Source of the DNA: Candidatus Pelagibacterales bacterium
Lineage (GTDB): Bacteria; Pseudomonadota; Alphaproteobacteria; TMED109
Reading direction: 5' to 3'
Assembly (NCBI GenBank): GCA_002720535.1
Contig: PBIU01000008.1
Span: 189,971 to 202,833, forward strand
Length of the DNA stretch: 12,863 nucleotides
A program made the translations under genes and the position numbers. The notes beneath the pieces were generated by a model that ran no database searches, was not told where the DNA came from, and saw nothing but the letters and a program-made list of their open reading frames with translations. Below are positions 1 to 6,834 of this stretch, piece after piece (position 1 is the stretch's first letter; every line of letters starts with the position of its first letter).

Positions 1-1119
1 CCAGTCTGCTTTAAGTACGGCTTGGTCTGTTAACCACCAATTAACTCCGAAAGTAGTCATAGTGATGTTATTTTTAGTTGTAGTAGCGTTTTTTGTACCA
101 GCTTTATCATCCCATTCTTGTCTTCTAAGCATAAAGCCCATACTTTGTTCTCCATCGCTACCTACATCAAAACGATAACTACCTTCATAATACCAACCCC
201 ATTGATGATTGCGGCCGTTTTCAGCACACTGGTTGGCATCTGTAAGCACTGGTGGACAATCTAAATTCCACTGACCATAAAATGCTCTAGTACCAAAACC
301 TCTAGAAGGCATATAGTTTGCATGTACAGCATACATTTTACCAGTAACTTGAGGTCCTGTTTGTCCCTCATTCATATCTGGCTCATAGTCCCAAGAGAAA
401 CCAAGCTCTAATCCTGGATAAGCGCCTGTCCATCTAACAGCACCTGAATAAGCTTCTTTATTCATTGTAGCTGATCCAACCTTATCTCTACCTGCACGGA
501 TATCACCTTGCGTAGATGTTAAACTTGAGTGAACACCAGCGATTATAGTTAGGTCCATATCTGGAATTACATGAGTTGCTTTAAAGCCACCTTCCCAACG
601 TGTGTTGGAACAGATTTCTTTTTCAACTACATTTCTCTCTACGCCATAAAAGGTAGGAGGCTCATGTATTTCATTTGTAATACCACAAGGAATTAAAAAT
701 AAACCATATGCCATGTTAGTGTTAGGCAAACCATATTCACCCCAGTTGTGGTCAATATAAGCCTGCTCTAGCTCAACCTCACCTACTTTACCTTCACCTG
801 CTATACTATGCTCTAATTCAAATTCTGAGTTCATAGCTACAGAGTCGTTAAATCTATGATTTATAAATAAAACATATCTATGGAAGTCAATTTCGCCAGC
901 TCCGGCTGAGTTGTTATAATGTAATTCACCATAACCACCAACAGCAGTTTTAGTCCACCAACCAGCAGCTCCGCTCTCTTCCACGCTTTCTTCTAAATCG
1001 TCTATTCTATCTTGTAAATCTTTCATTGCATCTTGTAAATCGCTCATTTCATCTGCCACAACGTTAAATGCAAACAAAGAAGCTATTAAAAATACGAACA
1101 TTTTGAAAAATTTATTCAT
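1..1119 (-). CDS. Outer-membrane porin with N-terminal coiled coil (3' end cut by window edge)
   Basis: 373 residues are visible and the frame is still open at the left window edge. The start ATG is preceded by a strong AAGGAG at 7 bases. Residues 1-22 look like a signal peptide (MNKFFKMF, a hydrophobic core, then VVA-DE). Residues 23-50 are heptad-like (DLQDAMKDLQDRIDDLEE) and suggest a trimer-forming periplasmic coiled coil. From about 55 onward, alternating aromatic/polar strands (GGYGELHYN, DFHRYVLFINHRF, EFELEHS, VELEQAYID, EPPTFYGVERN) resemble the phosphate-selective/OprO-P-like porins often found next to imelysin genes. The last visible strand (NWWLTDQAVLKAD) usually lies a few tens of residues from the C-terminus, so most of the gene is here. 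Diffusion of an iron or other small solute is inferred from the Fur-like sites upstream; the substrate is not known. Cysteine pairs (CG, CSN, and two Cys near residue 300) are unusual for a porin. Confidence 0.87.
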   Translation of the reverse strand, partial: MNKFFKMFVFLIASLFAFNVVADEMSDLQDAMKDLQDRIDDLEESVEESGAAGWWTKTAVGGYGELHYNNSAGAGEIDFHRYVLFINHRFNDSVAMNSEFELEHSIAGEGKVGEVELEQAYIDHNWGEYGLPNTNMAYGLFLIPCGITNEIHEPPTFYGVERNVVEKEICSNTRWEGGFKATHVIPDMDLTIIAGVHSSLTSTQGDIRAGRDKVGSATMNKEAYSGAVRWTGAYPGLELGFSWDYEPDMNEGQTGPQVTGKMYAVHANYMPSRGFGTRAFYGQWNLDCPPVLTDANQCAENGRNHQWGWYYEGSYRFDVGSDGEQSMGFMLRRQEWDDKAGTKNATTTKNNITMTTFGVNWWLTDQAVLKADW

Positions 1120-1206
1120 AATGCGTCTCCTTATTAATTGTTTTAAACCTACTTAATTCTCGCAATCCCCCAAAATACTAATTTTTAAAAAAACTCGATC
1201 TGAGAT

Positions 1207-1221
1207 TGAGAATCAGTATTA
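1207..1221. promoter_or_regulatory. Fur-box-like operator 1
   Basis: TGAGAATCAGTATTA matches the 7-1-7 Fur palindrome TGATAATNATTATCA at 11 of 14 informative positions. It lies just downstream of the porin -10 element, where bound repressor would block initiation or clearance. Identification is by consensus only. Iron regulators other than Fur, or the alphaproteobacterial Mur variant, recognise similar sequences. Confidence 0.6.
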
Positions 1222-1233
1222 GTTGCATATATT

Positions 1234-1262
1234 TTTATATTAAGAATGAATCTCAGTGTCAA
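1234..1262 (-). promoter_or_regulatory. Sigma-70 promoter of the porin gene
   Basis: On the minus strand TTGACA (1262-1257) is followed by a 17-base spacer and TATAAA (1239-1234). This is a near-perfect core promoter and points toward the porin start at 1119. The spacer is occupied by a Fur-box-like palindrome (1241-1255). Predicted transcription start is near 1227. Confidence 0.7.
1241..1255. promoter_or_regulatory. Fur-box-like operator 2
   Basis: TAAGAATGAATCTCA matches the 7-1-7 Fur palindrome at 10 of 14 informative positions and sits entirely between the -35 and -10 elements of the porin promoter. It is the weakest of the three boxes on sequence, but its location is exactly where a repressor would exclude RNA polymerase. 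Confidence 0.55.
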
Positions 1263-1360
1263 AGGTATTTGCTTACAATCCGCCCTTTTTGTGAAACATT
1301 GTGACAAAAATACAACTATTAAATTTTACAAAAAATGATTGTTTTGAGGTCAAAATATGA

Positions 1361-1390
1361 TTGACACTGATAATTAGTCTCATATATAAT
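1361..1390 (+). promoter_or_regulatory. Sigma-70 promoter of the imelysin-DUF1111 operon
   Basis: Perfect -35 TTGACA (1361-1366) and perfect -10 TATAAT (1385-1390) are separated by 18 bases. A Fur-box-like palindrome (1368-1382) fills the spacer. Transcription should start near 1397, about 33 bases before the imelysin ATG. Confidence 0.8.
1368..1382. promoter_or_regulatory. Fur-box-like operator 3
   Basis: TGATAATTAGTCTCA matches the 7-1-7 Fur palindrome at 12 of 14 informative positions, the best of the three. It lies wholly inside the spacer of the imelysin promoter, which implies iron-dependent repression of the imelysin-DUF1111 pair. Confidence 0.7.
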
Positions 1391-1429
1391 TTATAATTGT
1401 TGTTTTAGTCTAACTATTAAGGAAAAAAT

Positions 1430-2584
1430 ATGTATAAAATTAGTTCTATTATTTTAGTTAAAGCGCTTTTAATATTTCTGTTTATAAATAAATCTACATA
1501 CGCTGCTAACAATGACTACAAGAGTCTTGCAAACAGTTATGCGGACCTAGTAAGTCATTACTATAATGCCGTTGCTTTGAGCACAAAAGAAATGAATGAT
1601 GCAATAATTAAATTTATACAAGCCCCCGACAATAATAGTCTGATAAACGCTAAAAATAAATGGATTGAAGCAAGAATAGTTTATGGCATTACAGAAGCTT
1701 TTCGTTTTTATGGAGGCCCTATTGATGGGGTCAACAAATATGGAGAAGAAGGGCCAGAAGGCCTTATTAATGCTTGGCCTTTAAACGAAGCATATATAGA
1801 TTACGTACAAGGAAACCCTGAATCAGGCATTATTAATAATATGTCTATAGAGATAAATGCAGAAACCATCATTGCTGCAAATATGTCTGAGGATGATGCT
1901 GATGTTTCAACAGGCTGGCATGCAATAGAGTTTTTACTTTGGGGTCAAGACTTCTCTCTTGAAACCGCTGGCATAAGAGAGGCTAGCGACTACCTTCCTA
2001 CAAATGAAGTTAATGTAAGGCGTAGAGCATATCTAGTTGCAACAAGCACTTTGTTGCTTGAGCATGTTAATTGGCTTGCCGAGCAATGGTCAGAGAATGG
2101 TGAAGGAAGAAAATCATTTATAGCTAAAGAGGATCCCGGTGGCGCAATACTTACAGGTATAGCTACACTAGCTGGTTTTGAGCTGTCTTCAGAAAGAATT
2201 GCAACTGCATTGGATTCTGGCGACCCTGAAGACGAACACTCTTGCTTTAGCGACCAAACACATAATGATGTTAAAGCAAATTTTAATGGAATAAAAAATG
2301 TATATCTAGGAAAAGGCCAAAATGGTAAAAGTTTTAAACCTTCAATTTCAGAATTTGTTATGGAAAATGATATAAAATTACATGAAAATATTATGCAAGT
2401 TATAAATACTACAGATGATACAATAAATAATATTACAGTTCCCTTTGACAAAATGCTTTCTGAGCCTATAAATGGGCTTGGCAGACAAGCTGCCGAAAAA
2501 ACTGTTAGCAACTTATTAGTTCTTGCAGAAAACTTTAAAGAAGCAGGTAAAAATCTAAATTGGAATGTGATCATCGCCGAATAA
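1430..2584 (+). CDS. Imelysin family (peptidase M75/IrpA-like) iron-regulated periplasmic protein
   Basis: 384 residues, with an ATG 7 bases behind an AAGG-type ribosome binding site. Residues 1-25 form a signal peptide ending in TYA-A, with no lipobox cysteine, so the product should be soluble in the periplasm. The imelysin domain covers about 30-375. Visible signatures are WIEARIVYGITEAFRFYGGPID (78-99), the GxHxxE motif G162-W-H164-A-I-E167 proposed to bind metal, and E269-HSCFSD (270-275), typical of IrpA-like members. The family is linked to iron uptake in bacteria (IrpA, EfeO-like, Pseudomonas IcmP), but peptidase activity is doubtful and the exact job is unknown. It sits behind a Fur-like promoter and overlaps the DUF1111 gene by 25 bases, so the two products probably act together. 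Confidence 0.9.
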   Translation: MYKISSIILVKALLIFLFINKSTYAANNDYKSLANSYADLVSHYYNAVALSTKEMNDAIIKFIQAPDNNSLINAKNKWIEARIVYGITEAFRFYGGPIDGVNKYGEEGPEGLINAWPLNEAYIDYVQGNPESGIINNMSIEINAETIIAANMSEDDADVSTGWHAIEFLLWGQDFSLETAGIREASDYLPTNEVNVRRRAYLVATSTLLLEHVNWLAEQWSENGEGRKSFIAKEDPGGAILTGIATLAGFELSSERIATALDSGDPEDEHSCFSDQTHNDVKANFNGIKNVYLGKGQNGKSFKPSISEFVMENDIKLHENIMQVINTTDDTINNITVPFDKMLSEPINGLGRQAAEKTVSNLLVLAENFKEAGKNLNWNVIIAE

Positions 2585-3957
2585 AAACTTTTTTTTATAA
2601 AGGTTTAGTAGCCTTATTAGCTATAATATTATTTTTTATTGCTGATAGACTTAATAGTTCAGAGCTCTCTGAAAATATGGATAAAGAAATATCTGTAAAA
2701 AGAGAAACTCGTGAGTCTTTTGCTGCACCTATTCCTGCATTATCTTTGTCAAAAATGAGGCTATTTACTGGAGGAAGGCATCTATTTCGTCGTTCATGGA
2801 CTCCCGCTCCAAGCTCAGTAAAAAGTTTAGATGGATTAGGCCCAGTTTTTAATCGGGTAAGCTGTTCAGGCTGTCACGTTAAAGACGGAAGAGGTCGTCC
2901 ACCAAAAGAGGATGGTAAGTTTAGATCTATGGTAATCAAGCTTGCGATGATAGATAACGACAATATTTATCCTGACCCTAGTTATGGGTATCAACTAAAT
3001 GATAAATCTATTTTAGGCGTTCCTTATGAAGGAAAAGCTAAAATTGATTATTCAATAATAGATATAGAACTGAATGATGGCACTATAAAAAAAATATCTA
3101 ACCCACATTATACTTTTAATTCTATGTCCTTTGGGGCACTTAATGAAAATACAAAGCATTCAGGCAGAGTTGCGCCAGCAGTATTTGGCTTGGGGCTTAT
3201 TGAGGCAATTACAGAAAAAGATCTTCTTAAAAATGCCGACCCAGAAGACTTAAATAACGATGGAATATCAGGGCGGGCTCACAAGCTTGTGGATAAACCA
3301 AGTAAAAAAATTATGATTGGTAAATTTGGATGGAAAGCAACAAGAGCTACTTTACTGCATCATATAACAGGGGCTGCTTCTCAAGATATGGGCCTAACAT
3401 CAAATGTTTTTCCCAATGAAAATTGCATGAAAATACAAAAAGCTTGTCTAGAACAAATTAATGGAGGAAAACCAGAAGTTTCAGATGCTCAAATAGAGAG
3501 GCTTCTAGTTTATATGCAGAGCCTTGCTCCTCCACGTCAAAGAAAGATAAAAAACAAAAGCGTTTTAGCTGGCAAAAACTTATTTAAAGAAATAGGCTGT
3601 GAGAGTTGTCACACACCCGCTTATAAAACAGGCGAACATCCAAACCACCCAGAACTAAGCAATCGAATTATTAGACCATATAGTGATTTTCTATTACATG
3701 ATATGGGAAAGGGACTAGATGATGGCGTTGCTGAGGGAGAAGCAAAAAGCTACGAATGGAAAACTCCTCCTTTGTGGGGGATAGGACTAGTAAAAATAGT
3801 CAACAAACACACTCGTTTTTTACATGATGGTCGGGCAAAATCAATTGAAGAAGCTATTTTATGGCATGGAGGCGAAGCCCTAAAAGCAAAAAATAATTAT
3901 ATTTCATTAACTAAAGAAAAAAGAAAAAATTTATTATTTTTTCTCAATTCATTGTAA
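2560..3957 (+). CDS. DUF1111 di-haem cytochrome c oxidoreductase
   Basis: 465 residues from a TTG start that overlaps the imelysin gene by 25 bases. No ATG, GTG or TTG occurs again before the hydrophobic N-terminal segment (about 10-28), and an ATG at residue 40 would remove it, so TTG with translational coupling is the best choice. The segment is a signal peptide or membrane anchor. Two c-type haem sites are visible: C102-SGC-H106 and C347-ESC-H351. Other DUF1111 signatures are SCSGCHVKDGRGRPP, DGISGRAH (234-241), KFGWKA, TPPLWGIGL (402-410) and RFLHDGRA...EAILWHGGEA (419-440). The family resembles MauG/di-haem peroxidases and is called thiol oxidoreductase in databases, although the substrate is unproven. 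Location in the periplasm is inferred. Its pairing with imelysin is a recurring one. The length is normal for the family. Confidence 0.88.
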   Translation: MECDHRRIKTFFYKGLVALLAIILFFIADRLNSSELSENMDKEISVKRETRESFAAPIPALSLSKMRLFTGGRHLFRRSWTPAPSSVKSLDGLGPVFNRVSCSGCHVKDGRGRPPKEDGKFRSMVIKLAMIDNDNIYPDPSYGYQLNDKSILGVPYEGKAKIDYSIIDIELNDGTIKKISNPHYTFNSMSFGALNENTKHSGRVAPAVFGLGLIEAITEKDLLKNADPEDLNNDGISGRAHKLVDKPSKKIMIGKFGWKATRATLLHHITGAASQDMGLTSNVFPNENCMKIQKACLEQINGGKPEVSDAQIERLLVYMQSLAPPRQRKIKNKSVLAGKNLFKEIGCESCHTPAYKTGEHPNHPELSNRIIRPYSDFLLHDMGKGLDDGVAEGEAKSYEWKTPPLWGIGLVKIVNKHTRFLHDGRAKSIEEAILWHGGEALKAKNNYISLTKEKRKNLLFFLNSL

Positions 3958-5223
3958 CTATTGATTCATGCTATCGAAAAACTCTGAGTTAGTTTTAGTG
4001 CCTTTTAGCTTATCAACCAAAAACTCCATAGCATCGCTCATTCCCATAGGCCCTAAAATTCTTCTTAACATCCACATTTTTGATAAATCGCCCTTAGCAA
4101 CTAAAAGCTCTTCTTTTCGAGTTCCGGATTTGGCAATATCTATTGCAGGGAAAGTTCTTTTATCTGCTAGCTTTCTATCAAGAACAATTTCTGAATTTCC
4201 AGTTCCCTTAAATTCTTCAAAAATGACTTCATCCATTCTAGAGCCTGTTTCAATTAATGCTGAAGCTATAATAGTAAGTGAACCTCCTCCTTCAATATTA
4301 CGAGCAGCACCGAAAAACCTCTTTGGCTTTTGAAGAGCATTAGCATCAACGCCGCCAGTCAAAACCTTACCTGAAGAAGGCACAACAGTGTTATATGCTC
4401 TTCCTAAACGCGTTATAGAATCTAGCAAGATAACAACATCTCTTCCATGTTCAACTAACCTCTTAGCCTTAGAAATTACCATTTCTGCGACCTGAACATG
4501 TCTCATTGCTGGCTCATCAAACGTAGAAGATATTACTTCTCCTTTAACGGAACGTTGCATGTCTGTAACTTCTTCCGGTCTCTCATCTATTAAAAGCACC
4601 AAAAGATATATTTCTGGATGATTTTTTTCTATTGAGTGTGCAATATTTTGAAGCAAGACTGTCTTTCCAGTTCTTGGTGGAGCTACTATTAAACCTCTTT
4701 GGCCTTTGCCTAAAGGGCTAACTAACTCAATTACCCTACAAGAGTTATCTCGGTTTTTGTCGGGTTTTTCAGAATCTATTTCTAATTTTATTCTCTCTTC
4801 CGGATACAAAGGAGTTAAATTTTCAAAACGAACTTTATGTTTCACCTTATCAGGAGAATCAAAATTTATTTTATCTATCTTTAATAAAGCAAAATACCTT
4901 TCCCCATCCTTTGGTTGTCTAATTTGGCCTTCAATTGTGTCCCCTGTTCTTAATCCAAATTTTCTAACTTGCGACGGAGAAACATATATGTCATCAGGCC
5001 CAGGCAAATAATTACTTTCTGGCGCTCTTAAAAACCCAAACCCATCAGGAAGTATTTCAATTACTCCATCGCCATTAATTGTATCTCCATTATCTGCTAA
5101 GCTTTTTAAAATAGAAAACATTAAGTCTTGTTTTCTTCTATTAGACGCATTTTCTACGCCTTTTTCTTCGGCAAAAAGAATTAGATCTGCAGGTGACATT
5201 TGTTTAAGTTCTTTTAAGTGCAT
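3958..5223 (-). CDS. rho: Transcription termination factor Rho
   Basis: 421 residues, full length (E. coli Rho has 419; conserved positions are offset by about +3). It is a cytoplasmic hexameric RNA-dependent ATPase that ends transcription. The order is: N-terminal helical domain 1-45 (MSPADLILFAEE), cold-shock-like RNA-binding domain 50-125 (GVIEILPDGFGFLR), and RecA-like ATPase. Visible motifs are Walker A APPRTGKT (181-188), DERPEEVTD (213-221), Walker B VVILLDS (263-269), the Q-loop region GGVDANALQKPKRFFGAARN (290-309) and the R-loop/C-terminal region FEEFKGTGN. The P-loop has Arg-Thr where E. coli has Lys-Ala, a common alphaproteobacterial form. The ATG is preceded by AGGA at about 8 bases. 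It lies downstream of the hem genes but has its own candidate promoter. Its TAG stop abuts the DUF1111 stop directly. Confidence 0.98.
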   Translation of the reverse strand: MHLKELKQMSPADLILFAEEKGVENASNRRKQDLMFSILKSLADNGDTINGDGVIEILPDGFGFLRAPESNYLPGPDDIYVSPSQVRKFGLRTGDTIEGQIRQPKDGERYFALLKIDKINFDSPDKVKHKVRFENLTPLYPEERIKLEIDSEKPDKNRDNSCRVIELVSPLGKGQRGLIVAPPRTGKTVLLQNIAHSIEKNHPEIYLLVLLIDERPEEVTDMQRSVKGEVISSTFDEPAMRHVQVAEMVISKAKRLVEHGRDVVILLDSITRLGRAYNTVVPSSGKVLTGGVDANALQKPKRFFGAARNIEGGGSLTIIASALIETGSRMDEVIFEEFKGTGNSEIVLDRKLADKRTFPAIDIAKSGTRKEELLVAKGDLSKMWMLRRILGPMGMSDAMEFLVDKLKGTKTNSEFFDSMNQ

Positions 5224-5344
5224 TATTAGTCCTATGTGTTTTGATTGTTGATAAGAATATCTGAAACAAGTAAGTGAGAATTGTGATTTAAAAGCTAGTT
5301 TTTATAATAATATTATTATTTGGGCTTAAATGTCAAAATATAAA
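5224..5344 (-). promoter_or_regulatory. hemJ-rho intergenic region with candidate rho promoter and leader
   Basis: On the minus strand TTGACA (5336-5331) is followed by 18 bases and TATTAT (5312-5307), a good sigma-70 core that would give rho an untranslated leader of about 75 bases. The -10 lies in a perfect 16-base AT-only palindrome (5304-5319). rho mRNA leaders are autoregulated in other bacteria, so this leader could be too, but nothing in the sequence proves it. No U-run hairpin terminator for the hem operon is visible, so read-through from hemJ is likely. Confidence 0.55.
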
Positions 5345-5785
5345 TTAACTATAGGGCTTAACAACTACTAATATAACTATAATAATTAAAAGAACTGTTG
5401 GCGCTTCATTAATATATTTAAAGAATTTTTGACTATATTTAGTACTGTCTTGAATTAAAGCTTTTCTACAAAAACCAAAATACTCATGTAAGCCTGTCAT
5501 TAGTAAAACTAAAAATAATTTAGTTATCAGCCATATTGAGGCCATTTCATGGGCGCCTATTGAAGAAAAAACTAAAATTAATCCGAAAAGCCAAGTTGCC
5601 GCCATAGCTGGGCGCATTATATAATTAAATAACCGTCTTTCCATTAATATGAAGGTTTCATTCATTTCTTTGCTATTGTTTTTATTTGCGTGATAAACAA
5701 AGAGGCGAGGCAAATATAGCATTCCTGCCATCCATGAAATAACTGCTATAATATGCAAAGCTTTAATATATAAATAAAAAGTCAT
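5345..5785 (-). CDS. hemJ: Protoporphyrinogen IX oxidase HemJ
   Basis: 146 residues from the ATG at 5785. That start overlaps the hemH stop as TAATG and gives the usual family N-terminus; a start at 5800 would add only five residues. It is an inner-membrane protein of about four helices that oxidises protoporphyrinogen IX to protoporphyrin IX, the step before ferrochelatase, in bacteria lacking HemG or HemY. Visible signatures are YIKALHIIAVISWMAGMLYLPRLFVYH (6-32, with His11 likely the conserved haem ligand), RRLFNYIMRPAM (about 50-61) and WLITKLFLVLLMTGLHEYFG, followed by a final helix. HemJ (COG1981, formerly UPF0093) fits in length and topology. Its place between hemH and rho in a haem operon supports the assignment strongly. 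Confidence 0.92.
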   Translation of the reverse strand: MTFYLYIKALHIIAVISWMAGMLYLPRLFVYHANKNNSKEMNETFILMERRLFNYIMRPAMAATWLFGLILVFSSIGAHEMASIWLITKLFLVLLMTGLHEYFGFCRKALIQDSTKYSQKFFKYINEAPTVLLIIIVILVVVKPYS

Positions 5786-6834
5786 TAATTTTTTTCCCAA
5801 AAGGTGTTATAAAAACATTTTTTATAATCATTGCTGCATACTCTAGCATTTAATATTTTTTCGTTTTTCTTTTGTGTAACCAATTTAAAAAGACTTTTTA
5901 TAAACTCTTCATTTTTACCTAAGGCGGGAGCTCTTAAATATAATTCACAGCCATTTTTTAGTGCCAACTCCTTATACTCTATATCTAATTCTACTAAAGT
6001 TTCGGAATGCTCACTTACAAAAGCTATCGGAACTAATATAATAACTTCTTTACTTTGTGTCGCTTTTATAATCTCATCTTCAGTAGAAGGGCCTATCCAT
6101 TTTAAAGGCCCAACTTTGCTTTGATAACAAATTGTGTATGAAAATTCACTTTGATTCAAACTTTCTAAGACTCTAGAAACAGTTTTTTCTACTTGATTTT
6201 GATAAGGGTCCCCTTTCTTAATAATCTTTTCTGGAAGACCATGGGCGCTAAATAATATTCTTATTTTTTTATTATTAATATTTTGTTTTTTTGCTTTATT
6301 AATTATTTTTTTTATTTCATTAACGTGTGCTTTGATGAAATTTTCTTCTGTAGGATAACAGCATATAATTTTTGTTGGCACCCTAAATTTCTTAGTATCT
6401 ATTTCTTTCCTCCATGAATGCAGTGAAGAGCCAGAGGTCGTTGTCGAAAATTGAGGATAAAGAGGCAAAAGAATAACTTCATCTGGTTGCCATTTCATAA
6501 CTTTTGTTACCGTTTCGTATATAAAAGGCTTCCAATAGCGCATTGAAATAAATACTTTATAGTCGTCTTTTTCTGTTTTTAATAAATTTTCTAGCTGTTT
6601 TTTTTGTTCTTTCGTCTCTTCTAATATGGGAGACCTTCCGCCTATAAAAGAGTAAATTTCTTTAGCTGTTTTTTCTCTTTTTGATGAAATAAGCTTAGCT
6701 AAAAAATACCTAATAAATGAAGGAGCCCCAATAATAGCAGGGTCATTAAATAAATTGAATAAAAAAGGTTTAACTGCAGACAATTTATCAGGTCCGCCTA
6801 AATTAAAAAGGATAACTCCTATTTTTTTTTTCAT
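5785..6834 (-). CDS. hemH: Ferrochelatase
   Basis: 349 residues; inserts Fe2+ into protoporphyrin IX to make haem. The N-terminus KIGVILFNLGGPDKLSAVKPFLFNLF (4-29) and GGRSPILEET (65-74) are typical. The metal-site His198 lies in SAHGLPEKIIKKGDPY, and the acidic proton-abstraction face lies in SEHSETLVELDIEYK (274-288). The ATG overlaps the hemE stop as ATGA, and the stop overlaps the hemJ start. The C-terminal tail has Cys333 and Cys340 (CSNDYKKC), and Cys158-Cys159 occur mid-protein. Caulobacter and some other bacterial ferrochelatases carry a [2Fe-2S] cluster held by one mid-protein and three C-terminal cysteines. Here only two C-terminal cysteines are seen, so a cluster is possible but uncertain. 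The protein probably acts at the cytoplasmic face of the membrane near HemJ. Confidence 0.96.
   Translation of the reverse strand: MKKKIGVILFNLGGPDKLSAVKPFLFNLFNDPAIIGAPSFIRYFLAKLISSKREKTAKEIYSFIGGRSPILEETKEQKKQLENLLKTEKDDYKVFISMRYWKPFIYETVTKVMKWQPDEVILLPLYPQFSTTTSGSSLHSWRKEIDTKKFRVPTKIICCYPTEENFIKAHVNEIKKIINKAKKQNINNKKIRILFSAHGLPEKIIKKGDPYQNQVEKTVSRVLESLNQSEFSYTICYQSKVGPLKWIGPSTEDEIIKATQSKEVIILVPIAFVSEHSETLVELDIEYKELALKNGCELYLRAPALGKNEEFIKSLFKLVTQKKNEKILNARVCSNDYKKCFYNTFWEKN

Larger units (their letters stand above)
1120..1429. promoter_or_regulatory. Divergent iron-regulated intergenic region
   Basis: This 310-base gap separates the leftward porin and the rightward imelysin gene. It contains two outward-facing sigma-70 promoters and three Fur-box-like palindromes, listed separately. 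An additional 8-base inverted repeat, CTGAGATT (1200-1207) and AATCTCAG (1249-1256), brackets the porin core promoter and partly overlaps the Fur boxes. The stretch 1263-1360 is AT-rich and I see no further gene or RNA in it. The porin leader would be about 108 bases and the imelysin leader about 33 bases. Confidence 0.75.

Noticed and set aside
1990..2574. 194-residue open frame antisense to the imelysin gene
   Set aside because: The plus strand carries clear imelysin motifs and a promoter and ribosome binding site; the antisense frame has no recognisable domain.
3288..3296. TGTGGATAA, a perfect reverse-strand DnaA box inside the DUF1111 gene
   Set aside because: A single box in ordinary coding sequence, with no AT-rich core or other boxes nearby; probably chance.
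5304..5319. AT-only palindrome as a hem operon terminator
   Set aside because: It has no G+C in the stem and no proper U-run after it; it overlaps the -10 of the candidate rho promoter instead.
5786..5800. Five-residue longer HemJ from ATG 5800
   Set aside because: The ATG at 5785 forms a TAATG overlap with the hemH stop and gives the usual family N-terminus.
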